Assembly: GCA_017643685.1 (NCBI GenBank) | Contig: JAEPMY010000012.1 | Coordinates: 1 to 48,058 of the forward strand | Direction: 5' to 3' | DNA from: Sneathiella sp. | Lineage (GTDB): Bacteria > Pseudomonadota > Alphaproteobacteria > Sneathiellales > Sneathiellaceae | DNA length: 48,058 nucleotides | In this document: one piece after another, positions 35,209 to 45,676 of the stretch | Layout: each line of letters opens with the position of its first letter | Numbering within the stretch: position 1 is the first letter of the stretch | The notes under the pieces: model-generated | What the model saw: only the letters and a program-made list of their open reading frames with translations | The model's database searches: none | What the model was told of the DNA's origin: nothing | Position numbers and translations under genes: made by a program

Positions 35209-35567
35209 TAGCAGTCATTTTTGAGGTGGAGCCGGCGGAGGGAAAACGAGCAGACTATTTGAATATTGCAGCGGAGCTGCGCCCGCTGCTGGATCAGATT
35301 GATGGGTTTATCTCTATTGAGCGGTTTCAGTCCCTCACCCATGGAAATAAGATCTTATCGCTTTCCTTTTGGCGAGATGAAGCAGCCATTGCCGAATGGC
35401 GTAATTTGGAACATCACAGGCTCGCCCAGTCGGAAGGGCGGGCCGGTGTGTTCGAAGATTACCGGTTGCGTGTCGCGCCCGTAGACCGTGACTATGGCCT
35501 ATTGAAGCGGGATCAGGCCCCAGAAGATTCAGTTACCCATCATGGTAGGAGAGAAGAAACCACTTGA
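35205..35567 (+). CDS. Antibiotic biosynthesis monooxygenase (ABM)-domain protein
   Basis: A 120-residue dimeric alpha/beta-barrel protein of the ABM type: MIAVIFEVEPAEGKRADYL, then LDQIDGFISIERF, LSLSFWRDEAAIAEWRNLEHHR and a C-terminal barrel strand. Members include quinol monooxygenases and heme-degrading enzymes, and the substrate here is unknown. Translation is coupled to the NIPSNAP gene by an ATGA overlap. It converges on the crotonase gene with a 19-base gap. Confidence 0.88.
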   Translation: MIAVIFEVEPAEGKRADYLNIAAELRPLLDQIDGFISIERFQSLTHGNKILSLSFWRDEAAIAEWRNLEHHRLAQSEGRAGVFEDYRLRVAPVDRDYGLLKRDQAPEDSVTHHGRREETT

Positions 35568-35586
35568 GCTTCTCGCGTTTAATCTC

Positions 35587-36402
35587 TTAGTCCCAATTAG
35601 GGTCACGTTTTTCCAAAAAGGCGGCGATGCCTTCACGGGCATCTTCACTTTTCAGGCATGTGTTGAGTTGTTCTTTAAGGAAAGGCAAGGCGGGATCAAA
35701 CTCCATATCCTCGACCATATTATAGGCGGCAAGGCCCATTTGCATGGTTCCCGGCGCAAGAGAGGCGAGCTCTTTTGCGCGGGTCATAACCAGTTCTTCC
35801 AACTCTTCTGCCGGGACCGTTTGATTGATCAGGCCGGTTCGTTCTGCATCGGCCGCGCTGATCCGTTCCCCGCGCATAATAAAATCAAGACCCTCGCGTT
35901 TATTCATCACCCGGAAAAGGCCTGCCATCACCATGAAAGGCCAGATGCCGCGCTTAATCTCAGGGGCGGAGAAATGCGCATGTTCCGCTGCATAGGCATG
36001 GGTTGCATTACAGACCAGCAATAGCGCACCGGCCAGAACGGGACCCTGAATTTTAGCAATAACCGGCTTGTTCATATGCCGAAGGCGGAGCGAAATCTCG
36101 TCGGTCTCCCCCCGCTTTGGCACGTTGGAGACGGGACCGTCTACTTTGCCGCCGCTCATGGTGCGAAGATCACCGCCCGCGCAGAAGATATCCCCCTCTG
36201 CTGCGAGAACCACAACACGGATGTCACGGGTCTGACGGGCATAATCAAACGCGTAAATCAGTTCGTTACTCATCACCGGGTTAATAGCGTTCTTTGATTC
36301 TGGCCGGTTCAGGGTAATGGTGAAGATATGATCCTTTAGCTCCAGCTTTAATGTCGTAAAAGTGAGCCCATCCAAGGAGAGTGTTTCATCTTTATCTGTC
36401 AT
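35587..36402 (-). CDS. Enoyl-CoA hydratase/isomerase (crotonase)-family protein
   Basis: A 271-residue crotonase-fold protein. The first oxyanion segment is NRPESKNAI and the second is AAEGDIFCAGGDLRTM. Of the two catalytic glutamates of classical hydratases, the one in the FGQPE-type segment is kept (HFSAPEIKRG). The one in the GGGCE segment is replaced: the sequence reads GPVLAGALLLVCNAT. It may therefore be an isomerase, lyase or non-hydratase member. It follows the AtuA-like gene by 13 bases on the same strand, suggesting a joint role in catabolism of branched or terpenoid acyl-CoA. The exact reaction is unknown. Confidence 0.87.
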   Translation of the reverse strand: MTDKDETLSLDGLTFTTLKLELKDHIFTITLNRPESKNAINPVMSNELIYAFDYARQTRDIRVVVLAAEGDIFCAGGDLRTMSGGKVDGPVSNVPKRGETDEISLRLRHMNKPVIAKIQGPVLAGALLLVCNATHAYAAEHAHFSAPEIKRGIWPFMVMAGLFRVMNKREGLDFIMRGERISAADAERTGLINQTVPAEELEELVMTRAKELASLAPGTMQMGLAAYNMVEDMEFDPALPFLKEQLNTCLKSEDAREGIAAFLEKRDPNWD

Positions 36403-36415
36403 GTTATCCTCCCTT

Positions 36416-38194
36416 TTACGCCGTTGGGGCGATGCTGGCTGGCATGTCGATTTTGCGCGACCTTAAGAATTCGCCCATGGACTTTGCCTGACCGTCGATG
36501 CGGGTATTAGCAGCAACCCCATCACCCAGAATACCGTAGATCATGAAGTTGATCGCGCGGATGTTTGGCAAATCGAAGCGTTTGACGTCATAGCCTTCAA
36601 TTTCCGGCATCATCTCTTTTAGCTTTTCTGCTGTCAGATTGTGATAAAGCCAGGAATAGGCCTCGTCATCTCGTGCCCAGACACCGATATTGGCTGCACC
36701 GCCTTTGTCCCCACTGCGGGTGCCAAAAACGCGCCCAAATGGCAGGTTTTTATTTTCTCCTACAGGGGCAGGCGGAATATCCACCATAGGTTTTTGGTAA
36801 TAAATTTCTTCAACATCCATCTGGCTGGTTGGCTCCAGCTCGGTTGTCATCCCGCCCACATGAACTTTTTCCGTGATGTGGCGGCTATCCACCAATGTCG
36901 GCCAATGCAGTACGAAGGGCGAACCACCGCCGGGGGCAGAGCGTCCCGTGAAACCAGGATATGTGGCAAGGGCAATCTCAATCACTTTGGCGGAGAAGAA
37001 ACGCCCTACTTTTTTAGGGTCAGACGATTTTACTGTTATCCTTAAGATAGCCATAGCCTCGTCATTGGTGGGGGCATTCTCTTTGTCGGTTCGAACAAGC
37101 TGGATGTCTACCTCGTCAAACTGATCTTTGCCGCCCGCTTGCCGGAATAACTCGTCGGTAAAGAGTTCGGCCTTCTTTTCAATATCAAGACCGGTGACCA
37201 ACAGCTCCATACTGTTGCGATAACCGCCCATGATATTCATGCACACCTTGTGACTGCTGGGCGGGTTTGATCCTTTGCAGCCGGATACATAAACCCGGTC
37301 ATCACCAACCTGTTCCAGTTTCAGGGTATCGAAATGGCTGATCACATCCGGGTTTTTATAAGCCGGATCATTAATTTCATACAAAAGCTGGGCGGTAACT
37401 GTGCCAACAGAGACAAGCCCGCCGGTGCCCGGATGCTTAGTGATGGTGAAATTGCCGTCCGCTTCAATTTCGGCGATCGGGTATCCCACGTTGGCAAAGG
37501 ACGGGACCTCTTCAAAGAAGGCGTAGTTCCCGCCGCAAACTTGAGCGCCGCATTCAATCAGGTGGCCAGCCGCACAGGCACCCGCTAGCGCATCAAAATC
37601 ATCTCGTGACCATCCAAATTTCCAAGCAGCCGGCCCCATGACAACGGCTGCGTCGGTTACCCGCGGGGCAATGACCACATCGGCGCCCTGATCCAACGCT
37701 TCTTTGATGCCCCAGCATCCCAGATAGGCGTTTGCGGTAGCAGGGCGAAGCCCCTTTTCCGCCAAGGTTTCACCGGTATCCATATTGGCAAAGGCTTCCC
37801 CTTCGCTGCCGATCTCTTTCAGGCGGGGCATGAGATTGTCCCCATCCACATAGGCAACTTTGCAGGACAGGCCGAGCTCTTCTGCGATTTTTTCAACCTC
37901 TGCAGCCATGCCAGCAGGGTTTAGCCCCCCTGCGTTGGAGACGATCTTGATGTTTTTCTCAAGGCACGTGCCCAGGACATCTTTTACCTGTTTCAGAAAG
38001 GTTCCCACATATCCCTCGTCCGGGGATTTCATCTTTTTGGCAAACAGGATCGACATGGTGAGTTCTGCCAGATAATCACCGGTCAAGACATCGATGGGGC
38101 CCCCGCCCACCATCTCCCGTGCGGCTGATAGTTTGTCACCATAATAGCCGCTGCAATTGGCAATTCGGATCACGTCCGTTGCGGTTTTGCTCAT
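36416..38194 (-). CDS. AtuA-family (acyclic terpene utilization, DUF1446) protein
   Basis: A 592-residue protein of the AtuA family. The N-terminal DUF1446 domain opens with RIANCSGYYGD and has VLTGDYLAELTM, VSNAGGLNPAGMA, AYVDGDNL and GGNYAFFEEVP. The last part (from about 490, LPFGRVFGTRSGDKGG, through IYGILGDGVA) is the small AtuA-associated ferredoxin-fold domain. AtuA is needed for citronellol/geraniol breakdown in Pseudomonas, but its reaction is not firmly established. Only one crotonase gene accompanies it here. No carboxylase genes (AtuC/AtuF) are in view, so the pathway may differ. Confidence 0.9.
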   Translation of the reverse strand: MSKTATDVIRIANCSGYYGDKLSAAREMVGGGPIDVLTGDYLAELTMSILFAKKMKSPDEGYVGTFLKQVKDVLGTCLEKNIKIVSNAGGLNPAGMAAEVEKIAEELGLSCKVAYVDGDNLMPRLKEIGSEGEAFANMDTGETLAEKGLRPATANAYLGCWGIKEALDQGADVVIAPRVTDAAVVMGPAAWKFGWSRDDFDALAGACAAGHLIECGAQVCGGNYAFFEEVPSFANVGYPIAEIEADGNFTITKHPGTGGLVSVGTVTAQLLYEINDPAYKNPDVISHFDTLKLEQVGDDRVYVSGCKGSNPPSSHKVCMNIMGGYRNSMELLVTGLDIEKKAELFTDELFRQAGGKDQFDEVDIQLVRTDKENAPTNDEAMAILRITVKSSDPKKVGRFFSAKVIEIALATYPGFTGRSAPGGGSPFVLHWPTLVDSRHITEKVHVGGMTTELEPTSQMDVEEIYYQKPMVDIPPAPVGENKNLPFGRVFGTRSGDKGGAANIGVWARDDEAYSWLYHNLTAEKLKEMMPEIEGYDVKRFDLPNIRAINFMIYGILGDGVAANTRIDGQAKSMGEFLRSRKIDMPASIAPTA

Positions 38195-38314
38195 GGGAAT
38201 GCTCCCTTAATTTTGCTTCTTATTTGTCCTTGCTTATCAAAAGGGTAGCGGGAGAGGGGTAATTGTCCAGATAGAATTGGTTGAAGCTAAAGGATTAATT
38301 TTCAGTAGAAAATC

Positions 38315-39619
38315 CTAGAGAATAAGGACCTTGAAAAGCCAGCTTGCACTTGCGGAAAGGCCGAGCAGCCAAAAGAGGTTCCATTTCCGTACAAGCAGCA
38401 AATAGGCGTTCAAAATCACTAAAATCAGGGTCAGCATGTCTAAACTTGTGACATCAGGCAGTAAAATCTGAACTGATCCGAAGGTTTTGCCTTCCAGTTT
38501 TTCAAACAGGATATGCAAGGAAAACCAGAGGCTCAAATTCGCGATAACACCAACAACGGCGGCGGTAATGGCGGCCAGCGCGGCTTTGAGGCGGGGTCTG
38601 CTTGAAATCCAGTCGATATATGGGGCGCCTGCCATGATCCATAAAAAACACGGAACAAACGTGACCCATAGCGTTACAATTGCGCCCGCAAGGCCCATCA
38701 GGAAATTGGCTCCGCCGTTCCATTGATAGGCGGCCACGAACCCCACAAATTCAGTCACCAGAATGAGCGGGCCGGGGGTGGTTTCTGCAAGGCCAAGCCC
38801 ATCAATCATTTGCGCCGCCGATAGCCATCCTTGAGAACTGACCACGTCATCAGCCATGTAGGCCAAAACTGCATAGGCCCCCCCAAAAGTGACAATCGCA
38901 AGCTTTGAGAAGAAAGTGGCGAGATTGGTGATGATATGACCGTCCCCAAGCGCCATAAACAATCCCGCAATCGGTAAAAACCAGAGTGCCAGCCAAAGAC
39001 CAACGGTTTTGATCAGCCGTTTGAAGCTCCCTTTAGGTAAAGCGGGTGCGGTTTCTGTCTCTTTTGGTTGGTGCAGGAATAAAAATCCGCAAAATCCCGC
39101 GATTATAATGACGAGCGGAAAGGGCAGCTGCAGAGCGAAAAGAGCAATAAAGGCGAAGAGTGCGAGTAGATAATGACCCAATCCGTCTAGGGCACGTTTG
39201 GAGATTTTGATCAATGCTTCTAAAACGATCGCAAGGACCGCTGCTTTAATCCCAAGAAACGCCGCCTGAACGCCCGGCACTTCTCCGTAGATCATGTAAA
39301 GACTGGCAAGGATAAGGATGACTGCTGCCCCGGGCAGGACAAAAAGGGAGCCGGCAATCAATCCGCCAATGGTCCCGCGTTGCTTCCATCCGGCGTATGT
39401 TGCCAGCTGCATCGCCTCTGGCCCGGGGAGAAGCATGCAAAAGCTTAAAGCCGCCAGAAATTGTTTTTCGGTGAGCCAGCCTTTTTCTTCAACCAGAATC
39501 CGGTGCATCAAGGCGATTTGCGCTGTCGGGCCTCCAAAAGATTGCATTCCGATTTTGCTCCATGTCTGGATCAGTTCGGAATTGGTGCTTTCTCTGTGCT
39601 TTAGCGTGCTATCTGTCAT
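38315..39619 (-). CDS. chrA: Chromate transporter ChrA
   Basis: A 434-residue CHR-family membrane protein with two homologous halves, each of about six transmembrane segments. The N-terminal half has SFGGPTAQIALMHR and MLLPGPEAMQLATY. The C-terminal half repeats the pattern as TFGGAYAVLAYM and LAETTPGPLILVTEFVGF. A soluble linker (KETETAPALPKG) joins the halves. ChrA exports chromate by an antiport-type mechanism, but many members are untested. It is the last gene after ArsR and the DUF318 permease on the same strand. A 13-bp-stem hairpin precedes its start codon, and an AT-rich inverted repeat (38291-38316) overlaps its stop. Confidence 0.92.
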   Translation of the reverse strand: MTDSTLKHRESTNSELIQTWSKIGMQSFGGPTAQIALMHRILVEEKGWLTEKQFLAALSFCMLLPGPEAMQLATYAGWKQRGTIGGLIAGSLFVLPGAAVILILASLYMIYGEVPGVQAAFLGIKAAVLAIVLEALIKISKRALDGLGHYLLALFAFIALFALQLPFPLVIIIAGFCGFLFLHQPKETETAPALPKGSFKRLIKTVGLWLALWFLPIAGLFMALGDGHIITNLATFFSKLAIVTFGGAYAVLAYMADDVVSSQGWLSAAQMIDGLGLAETTPGPLILVTEFVGFVAAYQWNGGANFLMGLAGAIVTLWVTFVPCFLWIMAGAPYIDWISSRPRLKAALAAITAAVVGVIANLSLWFSLHILFEKLEGKTFGSVQILLPDVTSLDMLTLILVILNAYLLLVRKWNLFWLLGLSASASWLFKVLIL

Positions 39620-39629
39620 TCTTAAATCC

Positions 39630-39665
39630 GTTGGCCCGCAAAGGGGTTAATATTTGCGGGCCAAC
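39630..39665 (-). repeat. Perfect 13-bp inverted repeat in the permease-chrA gap
   Basis: GTTGGCCCGCAAA (39630-39642) and TTTGCGGGCCAAC (39653-39665) surround a 10-base loop. On the minus strand the structure ends about 10 bases before the chrA ATG and is not followed by a T run. It is more like an attenuator or mRNA-processing hairpin than a simple terminator. Confidence 0.75.
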
Positions 39666-39686
39666 TTAGACGATAACCTGTGAAAC

Positions 39687-40766
39687 TTATGTGACAAGCA
39701 ATTTGACGGCATATCCGATTAGCAGGGAGCCCGCCACTGCATAGCCTATATAAAGGGCGAAGATTTTCGGCTTCACCAAGGACCAGAAGCCAATGGCTGC
39801 GGGAATGCTGGTTGCACTCCCTGCGAGCATAAAGGTGAGGCCGGTTGCCGTTCCCATACCAAGATCCATCAATCCATTTACAAGTGGGATCGCGGCATAT
39901 CCGTTCATGTAAGTTGGAATACCAACAATGGCGGCAAGTGGCAGGGCAAACGCGTTATCGTTACCAAGCAGGCTTGCGACATTTTCCGCTGGAATATAGG
40001 CGATCATCAAACCTTCCAAGAGGAAGGCAAAGGCGAGCCAGCGACCAAGGAACCAAGTCGCCTCTCCGACCGCATCCAAGAAAGTTTTGGTGCCCCCTTC
40101 TTTTTTCCAGAAAGCCCAGGTAACGCTTGGTTTTTTAGGGCCGCAGGCGCTGGTGCTACAGCTGCTGGTCCCGCAGGAAGGTTTTGCAATGTCTTTAAGG
40201 CCGTTTTCCAAAATACCTGTTTTGGAAAGGGCTTGAGTAGTGAAACCGGCCAGAAGCCCCATGCAGATGGCCGCCACGGTTTTAATAACGGCAAATTCCG
40301 TGTTAATCCCGGCTGCTGTCAGGATAAACATCTCCGGGTCCATAATGGGGGAGGCAATACAAAAGGCCAGCACAGGTGCTAGGGGTACCCCACTTGCCAA
40401 AAGTCCCGCTACCAACGGGATAACCCCGCAGGAACAGAAAGGCGATAAGGCCCCAAATGCCGAGGCAACCAGAATGGCGCGCGTTGGGTTTCCTTCAAAG
40501 GCGCGGGCGACCATCGTGTCGGCTCCGGTTGCCTTCAGAAAGGATGCAAGCGCTACAGAAAGTAGCAGAAACGGCGCGATATCCAGAAGCGACGTGCCCG
40601 CGAAGATAAGATGATCGTTTAGATTTTGCGGGACCGTTATGGCAATGGCAATAACGGTTGCCAGAATAAGCCAAATCGGTGTACCGAGGCGTTTATGAAG
40701 GGCGCCAAATATGTCTTTTAAGATAAAAGATGTTTGGGCTGAGAGGTCATGAGGCGTTTCGCTCAT
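39687..40766 (-). CDS. DUF318/ArsP-like permease (thiophilic metal efflux candidate)
   Basis: A 359-residue polytopic permease of the YraQ/SO_0444/ArsP superfamily, with transmembrane helices in two bundles. The signature SPFCSCGVIPLV lies in the first half and GIPTYMNGYAAIPLV in the second. A cytosolic loop between them is cysteine-rich (CGTSSCSTSACGPKK), suggesting binding of a soft metal or metalloid. Family members export trivalent organoarsenicals or other metals. The substrate is not fixed by sequence. The ATG at 40766 is preferred. An in-frame ATG at 40799 also exists. It overlaps the ArsR gene by 20 bases (more if the longer start is used), so the two are coupled. Confidence 0.85.
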   Translation of the reverse strand: MSETPHDLSAQTSFILKDIFGALHKRLGTPIWLILATVIAIAITVPQNLNDHLIFAGTSLLDIAPFLLLSVALASFLKATGADTMVARAFEGNPTRAILVASAFGALSPFCSCGVIPLVAGLLASGVPLAPVLAFCIASPIMDPEMFILTAAGINTEFAVIKTVAAICMGLLAGFTTQALSKTGILENGLKDIAKPSCGTSSCSTSACGPKKPSVTWAFWKKEGGTKTFLDAVGEATWFLGRWLAFAFLLEGLMIAYIPAENVASLLGNDNAFALPLAAIVGIPTYMNGYAAIPLVNGLMDLGMGTATGLTFMLAGSATSIPAAIGFWSLVKPKIFALYIGYAVAGSLLIGYAVKLLVT

Positions 40767-41064
40767 TGGCTTGGGTATCCTCGTCGATGCAGCACTCATC
40801 TTCGAGTTGCCGCAATACGGTGGTCAAGGCATCCAAATTTGCCCGGCAGACCGTTTGTCGGCCCTGTTTCTCCTGTGTGACCAGTCCGCTTTGAACCAGC
40901 CCTTTCAGGTGAAATGCCAATGTGGAAGCCGCAATTGAAAGCTCTGTTCCGATATCGCCAATAGACATGCCTGTTGATCCTCGTTTGATCAGAAGGCGAA
41001 AGATATCGAGACGGGTTTCATTTCCAAGCTCCGACAAAGTACGAGCAATCTCAGATGTGTTCAT
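40747..41064 (-). CDS. ArsR-family metalloregulator
   Basis: A 105-residue ArsR/SmtB winged-helix repressor: LSELGNETRLDIFRLL, MSIGDIGTELSIAASTLAFHLKGL and GLVTQEKQGRQTVCRANL. A Cys-Cys pair near the C-terminus (DECCIDED) is the probable As(III) or soft-metal site, with Cys of TVCRAN a possible third ligand. It is the first gene of the ArsR-permease-chrA run on the minus strand. A near-perfect 24-bp inverted repeat lies 33 bases upstream of its start, probably its own operator. Confidence 0.92.
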   Translation of the reverse strand: MNTSEIARTLSELGNETRLDIFRLLIKRGSTGMSIGDIGTELSIAASTLAFHLKGLVQSGLVTQEKQGRQTVCRANLDALTTVLRQLEDECCIDEDTQANERNAS

Positions 41065-41096
41065 GACAATAAGGTAACCCTATTTTTTATAAATAC

Positions 41097-41120
41097 AACT
41101 ACAAAACTAGTTTTATAGTT
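41097..41120. promoter_or_regulatory. 24-bp inverted repeat, putative ArsR operator
   Basis: AACTACAAAACT (41097-41108) abuts AGTTTTATAGTT (41109-41120). The arms are complementary at 11 of 12 positions. It lies in the AT-rich leader of the arsR-like gene. The position fits autoregulation. Confidence 0.7.
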
Positions 41121-41154
41121 ATTAATTTTTATCTCATTGAAATATATGATTTAA

Positions 41155-42714
<1,560 letters not shown>

Positions 42715-42736
42715 TCCGGATCTGCGGTCATTATAG

Positions 42737-42766
42737 AAAAGCCCCGGAATAATCCGGGGCTTTTTT
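42737..42766 (+). terminator. Bidirectional rho-independent terminator
   Basis: AAAAGCCCCGGA (42737-42748), loop ATAA, TCCGGGGCTTTT (42753-42764), with T runs on both strands. It lies between the convergent nitronate monooxygenase and chemoreceptor genes and is nearly identical to the pckA terminator. Confidence 0.92.
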
Positions 42767-42785
42767 GTTGATTGGGGGAGAGACT

Positions 42786-44858
42786 TTACGCGCTTTTGCG
42801 ATCTTCCTCTTCCAACTCCCGTAAATAGTCGCTGACCGTCAAATTGAGACCAGATGCGATGTCTGAAAGGGTTGCAGATGCTGATAACACGTCCGTCGCT
42901 GCGGTCCCAATTTGGCTGCTCCCATCGGCAATTTCTGAAATATTGTCTGTTACCCGGCCGGTATTATTGGCGGCTGTTTGGGCATTGACGGTAATTTCAT
43001 TGGTCGCGTCCGCCTGTTGATTAACCTGCGAGAAGATATCCGTAGAAACTTCGTCAATGCGCTCAACGGCACTGGTTACTTCACCAATTGCCTCAACGGC
43101 ACCGTGGGTGGCATCCTGAATGGCAGCAACCTGATTGGCGATGTCTTCGGTCGCTTTGGCGGTCTGGCTGGCGAGGTTTTTAACTTCACCGGCGACAACC
43201 GCGAAGCCTTTACCAGCTTCGCCTGCACGGGCGGCCTCAATTGTAGCGTTGAGAGCCAACAGATTTGTTTGCCCGGCAATATCCTGAATGAGACCCACAA
43301 CGTCCCCGATCCGAATAGAGGCGTCTGACAAGCCTTGAACCGTCTCATTTGCACTTTTCGCATTCTGAACAGCAGTGCGCGCGGTATCCGTCGCCATATC
43401 AACCTTTTCGCGAATATCCTGAATGGAGCGTAGAATCTGCTCTGCTGCCGCTGCGACTGCTTGAACGCTATGAGTTGCATCCCGAGAGGCGTCGGTCACA
43501 ACGCTGCTCTGTTTGGACGAACGACCGGAGATTTCATTCATGCGTCCGGCTTCTGCCCGCATCTTTTCCGTCGAGGTGACCACGTCTTTGATGGCAACTG
43601 CAACATGGTTCTCCAACAGCTCTGCTGTTTTCTGTGCGCGCTTGCGCTGCTGCTCCATCAGCACCCGTTCCGACTCGATCTGTTGCTTCTCGGCCTCACG
43701 TTTCAGCATCTCTTCCTCGATGCGATCGGTTAGATCGTCAATTTCGACCACTGTTCCCAGATTTTCGCCAAAATCATTGATCACATGGGTCAGATGGACA
43801 TTCCAGATTCGTTTTGAAACGGTTATCTCAACAGCAAGTGATCCCTTTTGCTGATCCAGGTCTGTTTTCAGTTTTCTAAAATTGGGCAGAATGCTGCCAG
43901 CAGGCAAACCAATTGCCGCATCCCCGGTGAAAGAGGGGTTATGGGCGCGAATATGCTTCTCTAAATGTTTCAGGAAGTTCTCCGCAGATAAATTGCAGTA
44001 GATCAATTGATCGTCCGGGTCTAACAGCAGGACGGATGTTGCACATTCCTTAAGGGCGACATCGGTGCGTTTTGCCAAAATTGCGGATTGTTTCCAAAGG
44101 CGTAACGCCTCCGCCATAATACCAAGTTCGCTTCGGGTGCTGCCAACTTTTACATCGCCAGAGAAGTCCCCTTTTGAAAGACGTTTCACAGTGGAAACCA
44201 TCTCTCCAACCGGGATGGTGATGCTGCGACTGATGGTGAGGCTCGCCAAAAACCCAAGGATCAGAACTGCGAGGGTGCAAAGTCCGACAATAATTACATT
44301 TTTCATGAAAATGGTATTTACGTCGTCAATGTAGATGCCAGTTCCGACGATCCAGCCCCAGGGTGCATAACCTTTGACATAGGATGTTTTGGCCACAGGA
44401 ATATCGGATCCGGGCTTTGGCCAGAGATAATCAATATAGCCGCTCCCCCCATTAGCGCCGAGCTTTGCCGCCTCAGTGAAAATGGCGACACCGTTTGTGT
44501 CTTTAATGTCTTTGCCGCTTTTGCCAATGAGCTTCTTCACGAAAGGATGCATGAGGACTAAGGCGTCTTTATCATTGATCCAGAAATAGTCAGATGTCCC
44601 ATACCGTAGGCTCTCCAACTGTTTTAAGGTTTCTGCTTTCGCTTCTTCAGTTGAAAGTTGATTACGGCTAGCCAAATCCGCGTAATAGGAAATGGTTGAA
44701 TGGGCGACTTCAACAACGTTTTTCGCCTTTTCCTTGCGGTCATCGATCAGGTTGAGCCGCATTTCAAACAGAATAAACGCGCTTAGCGCGACCAGACAAA
44801 TGAGTAGGAAGCCGGAAAGTGCATAAAGCCTTTCCTTCACACGCCATGACCCTAACAT
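42786..44858 (-). CDS. Methyl-accepting chemotaxis protein with Cache sensor
   Basis: A 690-residue chemoreceptor. A transmembrane helix (about 11-31) precedes a periplasmic single-Cache domain (sCache_2 type) with [32 protein letters not shown] and [12 protein letters not shown] second transmembrane helix (about 189-211) and HAMP domain follow. A PAS-like region (about 260-375, with [20 protein letters not shown]) and a coiled coil come next. The signalling domain carries [20 protein letters not shown] then [17 protein letters not shown]. No CheR tether motif is present at the C-terminus, which ends EEDRKSA. It is a single gene. Its sensor is related to the secreted Cache protein at 31738-32193. 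Confidence 0.93.
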   Translation of the reverse strand: MLGSWRVKERLYALSGFLLICLVALSAFILFEMRLNLIDDRKEKAKNVVEVAHSTISYYADLASRNQLSTEEAKAETLKQLESLRYGTSDYFWINDKDALVLMHPFVKKLIGKSGKDIKDTNGVAIFTEAAKLGANGGSGYIDYLWPKPGSDIPVAKTSYVKGYAPWGWIVGTGIYIDDVNTIFMKNVIIVGLCTLAVLILGFLASLTISRSITIPVGEMVSTVKRLSKGDFSGDVKVGSTRSELGIMAEALRLWKQSAILAKRTDVALKECATSVLLLDPDDQLIYCNLSAENFLKHLEKHIRAHNPSFTGDAAIGLPAGSILPNFRKLKTDLDQQKGSLAVEITVSKRIWNVHLTHVINDFGENLGTVVEIDDLTDRIEEEMLKREAEKQQIESERVLMEQQRKRAQKTAELLENHVAVAIKDVVTSTEKMRAEAGRMNEISGRSSKQSSVVTDASRDATHSVQAVAAAAEQILRSIQDIREKVDMATDTARTAVQNAKSANETVQGLSDASIRIGDVVGLIQDIAGQTNLLALNATIEAARAGEAGKGFAVVAGEVKNLASQTAKATEDIANQVAAIQDATHGAVEAIGEVTSAVERIDEVSTDIFSQVNQQADATNEITVNAQTAANNTGRVTDNISEIADGSSQIGTAATDVLSASATLSDIASGLNLTVSDYLRELEEEDRKSA

Positions 44859-45121
44859 CTTGTTCCCCCACAGAAACTGATATGAAAAGTATGATTTATT
44901 TTTTCTTCTGGAGAGAAGTACGGGGTTTTTCCTTAATAGATGTTTAAAAATTTACCGAGTTTCAGACTGTTTGTTTAAAAACAGTTGGCAGATTAGAATG
45001 ACTCAAATTTATTTAGGCAAAATCTACTTATAAATGTCTATTTTTCAGGCTTGGGCTAAGAGGATAGGCGTAAGGTATTAATCACCATTCTCTTTCGAAT
45101 CCGTTTTAAATGAAACCGGAT

Positions 45122-45556
45122 TTACAGTTCAAACCAGGCAAGTGTCAGTCCCGCAATAAAGAGATATCGAGCGAACTTTCCAATCCCCACCAGCAAAATG
45201 AATTTAGGTAAAGGGACCCGCATGACTCCGCCAAGCAGGGTGAGTGGATCCCCAATAACGGGAAGCCATCCTAACAGGAGTGACCAGATACCAAATCGGT
45301 TATACCAGCTTTGGGCCCGGGCCAGTTGAGATTTGGAGACGGGAAACCATTTGCGATCCTGAAAATGGATGAAATAGGCTCCTAGCAACCAATTTACGAG
45401 AGAGCCAAGCAGATTTCCAAACCCAGCTATTAAAATCAGGGGGATCAGCTTATCGGGGGAGTTAATCAGCAGCGCCGATAAAATAATTTCGGAAGAACCG
45501 GGCAGCAGAGTTGCTGAGGTAAAGGCTGAAAAAAAGAGCGTCCAATATTCCGTCAC
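45122..45556 (-). CDS. Small VTT/DedA-like membrane protein (YqaA type)
   Basis: A 144-residue membrane protein of the YqaA branch of the VTT (SNARE-associated/DedA-like) superfamily, with about four hydrophobic segments. FTSATLLPGSSEIILSALL at the N-terminus and GDPLTLLGGVMRVPLPKFIL in the middle are the family's re-entrant motifs. Related proteins move lipids or support membrane homeostasis. The precise role is unknown. It stands alone, with a 263-base AT-rich gap between it and the upstream chemoreceptor gene that shows no gene or clear promoter. Confidence 0.88.
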   Translation of the reverse strand: MTEYWTLFFSAFTSATLLPGSSEIILSALLINSPDKLIPLILIAGFGNLLGSLVNWLLGAYFIHFQDRKWFPVSKSQLARAQSWYNRFGIWSLLLGWLPVIGDPLTLLGGVMRVPLPKFILLVGIGKFARYLFIAGLTLAWFEL

Positions 45557-45640
45557 AGATATCTCCCGTACTGGGAGGCTTTTAGCAGTTTGTGATTTTT
45601 CAGACTAGGGAATTTGGAAGGGGGATAATTTAGGAAGTAC

Positions 45641-45670
45641 AAAAAAACACGCCCGGCAGAACCGGGCGTG
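45641..45670 (-). terminator. Rho-independent terminator of the cold-shock gene
   Basis: On the minus strand CACGCCCGG, loop TTCTG, CCGGGCGTG (45670-45648) is followed by seven T residues (45647-45641). It starts 6 bases after the stop codon. Confidence 0.9.
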
Positions 45671-45676
45671 GGGGCT

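Noticed and set aside
44859-45121. Possible small gene or RNA in the gap between the chemoreceptor and the VTT gene
   Set aside because: The gap is AT-rich with weak, bulged inverted repeats only. No start codon with a ribosome-binding site and no conserved RNA pattern is visible.
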